Of a DNA stretch of 64,000 nt, positions 60,099 to 64,000 are shown in pieces. The translations under genes were made by a program, and so were the position numbers. Position 1 is the first letter of the stretch; every line of letters begins with the position of its first letter. The notes under the pieces are model-generated. The model saw only the letters and a program-made list of their open reading frames with translations. It searched no databases and was not told the origin of the DNA. Source of the stretch: Neoechinorhynchus agilis (taxonomy: Eukaryota; Acanthocephala); contig CM121342.1 of the NCBI GenBank assembly GCA_051530055.1, positions 14,012,001 through 14,076,000 of the forward strand. Direction: 5' to 3'.

Positions 60099-61589
60099 TC
60101 ACCGACCAATATTACGTCGTTTTCGTGGTCTAGTCATCGCCTTTCTCCTCGACCGGGTACTTTGTTTCTTAAACCTAAGCAAATAATCTGGAACATCGCC
60201 ACCCGACTGCTTTACTAAATTGGCTATGCTAAAAAATAAGGTGGCGATTTCAGCAAAACTAAGATGCAAACCTTCTAAGTATTGGAATTTCCTCGTCTGT
60301 GTAGAACGTAATGGCAGTTCCAGTCTTTCCAGCACGTCCGGCTCGACCAATTCGATGAATATACGAAACCGCACTTGATGGAATGTCGTAATTAATTACG
60401 AGGCTGACTTCTTTAAAGTCCATGCCACGACCCATTAGGTCTGTGCAGATGAGCACCCATATTCTACCGTCAGCAAATGCTTCCACAATTTTCTCTCTTT
60501 GGTTGTTAGTAAGATCAGAATGAATAGCTCCAACCATGATGCCGTCATAGAGAAGTTCCTTAAAGAGTTCAGCAGCTCTTTGTTTCGTTTCAACGAAAAT
60601 GAGGATCGGAGGCAGAAAGCCTTCGCGCAATACGTTGCGAAGACCGAGTAATTTCCCGTCTTCACATCCGCAGTAAAGTAATCGCTGCTTCACTGAATCG
60701 ACGGCTGCATTACGACTTCCAACGGTCACATGAACAAATCCCTCATTAGCAGTTCTACACCACGTCTCCACGTCGTGAGAATACGTAGCGCTAAACAATG
60801 CTCGCTTTAGTTCACTGGAACTACATTTCTCAAAAATCAAGGGTAACTAGATGATAAAAAAATCAGTTTATCGCTCACTGTAACTTGGCTTACTTGTTCC
60901 CTGAAGCATCTTTTGCCTGTAGCCTCAAAGAGTTTGTCTGCTTCGTCGAGAACAAGATACTCAACATTAGAGAGATCCAGAATTATATTGTCTTCCGATA
61001 ACAAGTGAACCAGGCGATTGGGTGTAGAGATGAGGATCCTGTACCGTTCTTTGCTTCCAGTTTTCTTCATTCGTTCGGATAGTTTTTTTACGGCCGTCTT
61101 TGTGAGCTTAGGAAGCATTAGAGATCGAAACCACAATCCGCTGGTAAGACTTTCACATTGTGAGTGAATTTGTGTGGCCAACTCACGGGATGGAGCAAGT
61201 ACGAGTGCCCTAAATCCACATTCTGACTGATCTCGTAAAGCTAAGTTTCCAACAAGAGGAATAAGAAATGCCAATGTCTTCCCACTGCCAGTCGGAGCAC
61301 AGACCATAAGCTCTCGCTTCTTTAAAAGAAGTGGGATTGACTGCATCTGAACCGGAGTAAACACAGAATGTCCAATGGAACGCAAATTGGATGTGAATGC
61401 CCCGGGAAACTCCCAAGATTTGATCAGGTCGTCAATTGTTGTCAAAAGCGGACATTCGCATCCTTCAACCCGTATTTTGTTAGCTTTTCGAATGCTATCA
61501 TGGTCATCTTTAGTGGAGCCCAGATAAACCCAACCGTCAACGGATAAGTCCCTTTTTTCTGTTTGAAAGTGCGGCTTACAACTAACCAT
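60099..61589 (-). CDS. DDX52: DEAD-box RNA helicase DDX52/Rok1
   Basis: Nucleolar helicase needed for early 18S rRNA processing (yeast Rok1). Exons 61589-60894, 60846-60272 and 60228-60099 join in phase to 466 aa. Motifs: Q motif region FTPVQMQSIPLLL, Walker A CAPTGSGKTLAF, Ia APSRELATQI, Ib TPNRL, DEAD in YLVLDEADKLFE, SAT in RALFSATYSHDVETWC, ILIFVETKQRA, CTDLMGRGMDF, IHRIGRAGRAG. The linker RNAAVDSVKQ and KVSLVINYDIP-type spacing match DDX52. C-terminus is a basic tail (RRKAMTRPRKRRN). N-terminus is short; an upstream exon with MDSLEKVYSLITNG near 61670 is possible. Confidence 0.93.
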
Positions 61590-61777
61590 CAATTCAAATA
61601 GTACAAACCCAATAAAGGAGGAGCATTCGCAATTCCATTAGTTATAAGCGAATACACCTTCTCAAGACTGTCCATTGCTTTAAAAAGAAATTATTCGTAT
61701 ACAAGGGGAAAGCGTATAACGATTCGGGAAGACTTGAGAAGATCTCGCTTGCATTTAAATCAGTAGGAAAATATGAA

Positions 61778-62157
61778 ATGTCCACCCAGAGGGGAAATGA
61801 CCAAAGGAAAAGAGCACAAAAACATCAAAACAGTAGGGCGTTCGTAAACAATCTGTACGACAAGAGCCATAATACCCGCCGGATTAACGATCTAATACAT
61901 GACGATCTATGTGACCGCTGCAAGGCTATAATTGAGTGGAAAGTTAAATTCAAAAAATATAAGCCACGAACAACACCAACCAAATGTGTCAAATGCCTTC
62001 AACCAGGAAGCGTACAAAGGAGCTATCGAACAATTTGCAACAGGTGTAATCCGAAGTATTCATTTAAATATTTCCCTTCAATGAAAACTTCTGTAGAAAC
62101 AATGAAGACGGCTCAGCGACATGTGCAAAGTGCTCATCACCAATGCCAAAGCAGTGA
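61778..62157 (+). CDS. C9orf85: C9orf85 (DUF2039) homologue, two exons
   Basis: Exon 1 61778-62043 and exon 2 62097-62157 join in phase over a 53-bp intron to 108 aa. N-terminus MSTQRGN-RKRAQKHQN, then HDDLCDRCKAIIEWKVKFKK, KPRTTPTKCVKCLQ, and after the splice TCAKCSS, giving CxxC pairs for probable zinc binding as in the vertebrate protein. Molecular function of the family is unknown. The unspliced frame would run on into the satellite to 62434, but the splice sites and the restored CxxC favour the short form. Satellite repeats begin within about 100 bp of the stop. Confidence 0.85.
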
Positions 62158-62289
62158 TTCGCCGCGCTTAAGACAATGTGACAAATTATCAAGACCCAAC
62201 TGTCCGCTCCGTTTTGCTATTGAACGATTTTGTCAATTGTACTTGCCTAAGAAAACTTGTTTGGGCGTGCCGGCGAAAACACCAACGCG

Positions 62290-64000
62290 CCCACAAATCC
62301 GAATTAACGAATACACGCGCACAAGAATACCCGAGAATACATACTGGCGACCGCGATTGCGGATTCGACCGTGCAAACAAATAGTAAAATGCCTGCGCAC
62401 AAATAATAAACACGCATTATATTCGGAGGCATGATTGAATATCCTAGGATACTAACTGATAGAACGAATTTCGTAAGCGCGCGAGCTCATGAGTTCATAG
62501 ACGTACACAAACAAACAATAAACGTTGAATACGTATACACGAATAAACGGGAATACATACTACTGAACGCGATTGACGATGCATTCGGGCAAACAAACAG
62601 TACAATGCCTGAGCACAAATAATAAACACGCATTATATTCGGAAGCATGCATGAATACTCGAGGATACTAACTGATAGAACGAACTTCGTAAGCGCGCGA
62701 GCTCATGAGTTCATACACGTACACAAACAAACAATAAACGTTGAATACGTATACACGAATAAACGGGAATACATACTGGCGAACGCGATTGCGGATGCGA
62801 TCGGGCAAACAAATAGTAAAACGCCTGAGCACAAATAATAAACACGCATTATATTCGGAAGCATGCATGAATACTCGAGGATACTAACTGATAGAACGAA
62901 CTTCGTAAGCGCGCGAGCTCATGAGTTCATACACGTACACAAACAAACAATAAACGTTGAATACGTATACACGAATAAACGGGAATACATACTCCCGAAC
63001 GCGATTGCGGATTCGATCGGGCAAACAAATAGTAAAATGCCTGCGCACAAATAATAAACACGCATTATATTGGCATGCATGAATACTCGAGGATACTAAC
63101 TGATAGAACGAACTTCGTAAGCGCGCGAGCTCATGAGTTCATACACGTACACAAACAAACAATAAACGTTGAATACGTATACACGAATAAACGGGAATAC
63201 ATACTCCCAAACGCGATTGCGGATTCGATCGGGCAAACAAATAGTAAAATGCCTGCGCACAAATAATAAACACGCATTATATTCGGAAGCATGCATGAAT
63301 ATCCGAGGATACTTACTGATAGAACGAACTTCGTAAACGCGCGAGATCATGGGTTCATACACGAAAACAAAGAAACAATAAACGTTGAATACGTATACAC
63401 GAATAAACGGGAATACATACTGCCGACCGCGATTGCAGATGCGATCGGGCAAACATATAGTAAAACGCCTAAGCACAAATGAATACTCGAGGATACTAAC
63501 TGATAGAACGAACTTCGTAAGCACGTGAGCTCATGAGTTCATACACGTACACAAACAAACAATAAACGTTGAATACGTATACACGAATAAACGGGAATAC
63601 ATACTGGCGACCGCGATTGCGGAAGCAACCGGGCAAACCAATAGTGAAACGCTTGAGCACAAATAAAAACTCGAGGATACTAACTGATAGAACGAACTTC
63701 GTAAGCGCGCGAGCTCATGAGTTCATAAACGTACACAAACAAACAACAAACGTTAAATACGTATACACGAATAAACGGGAATACATACTGGCGACCACGA
63801 ATGCGGATGCGATCGCGCAAACATATAGTAAAACGCCTGAGCACAAATGAATACTCGAGGATACTAACTGATAGAACAAACTTCGTAAGCACGTGAGCTC
63901 ATGAGTTCATACACGTACACAAACAAACAATAAACGTTGAATACGTATACAGGAATAAACGGGAATACATACTGGCAACCGCGATTGCGGATGTGATCGG
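62290..64000. repeat. Tandem satellite, 216-bp unit with shorter 190-bp variants
   Basis: At least eight units, runs off the window. Unit starts (ATGCATGAATACTCGAGG) at 62647, 62863, 63075 and 63291 (spacing 216, 212, 216); later units near 63480 and 63660 lack about 27 bp (ATAAACACGCATTATATTCGG). Conserved blocks: GTACACAAACAAACAATAAA, GAATACGTATACACGAATAA, CGCGATTGCGGAT. A 63-codon frame recurs in each unit and another is open through several units on the minus strand. Likely non-coding. Confidence 0.92.

Noticed and set aside
62157-62434. C9orf85 extended to 218 aa into the satellite
   Set aside because: Good GT-AG sites at 62044 and 62096 restore a CxxC-containing ending of normal family length.

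Overview
The window looks like nuclear DNA of an invertebrate animal. It is AT-rich, host genes are broken by GT-AG introns (several only 45-55 bp, others 0.9 kb), and the proteins are typically metazoan: WDR82, the mitochondrial Na/Ca exchanger NCLX, ribosomal protein L32, a forkhead factor, hexokinase, the spliceosomal helicase Aquarius, Sec16, a beta-1,4-galactosyltransferase, a patatin-like lipase, DDX52 and a C9orf85 homologue. I cannot name the phylum; compact introns, a secreted PEBP and Penelope-like elements would fit a nematode, but that is inference.

Layout. 1-13.6 kb: WDR82 (+), a Pro-rich protein (+), NCLX (-), a dual-specificity phosphatase (-), a small multi-span membrane protein (+), then gene-poor DNA with foldback elements. 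13.6-32.65 kb: a very large inverted duplication. Two arms of about 7.5 kb (13600-21225 and 25150-32650) each hold a forkhead gene, a composite of LINE and Penelope-like fragments, RPL32 head-to-head with a SAM-domain gene, a hammerhead-ribozyme foldback and a thioredoxin-like gene. The 3.9-kb spacer holds most of a PEBP gene, a LINE fragment and hexokinase. 32.8-38.15 kb: Aquarius (-). 38.4-41.5 kb: a Penelope-like fragment, tandem repeats with hammerhead-like cores, a foldback. 41.5-42.2 kb: an unknown gene. 42.39-52.52 kb: a second inverted duplication, arms about 5 kb, spacer only about 0.2 kb, carrying Sec16 twice, with a 112-base G run in the left arm. 52.5-55.7 kb: no recognisable gene. 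55.7-62.2 kb: galactosyltransferase (+), patatin-like lipase (+), DDX52 (-), C9orf85 homologue (+). 62.2-64.0 kb: a 190-216-bp tandem satellite running off the window.

The genes are ordinary housekeeping genes with no shared pathway. The unusual content is structural: two large palindromes whose breakpoints fall in or beside transposable elements, and a set of type I hammerhead ribozyme remnants in head-to-head pairs beside Penelope-like fragments. Complementary small indels in the two Sec16 copies, plus the poly-G block, raise the real possibility that one or both palindromes are assembly products, and this should be settled first. I did no database searches; family calls rest on recognising conserved motifs and on exon phases that join in frame.
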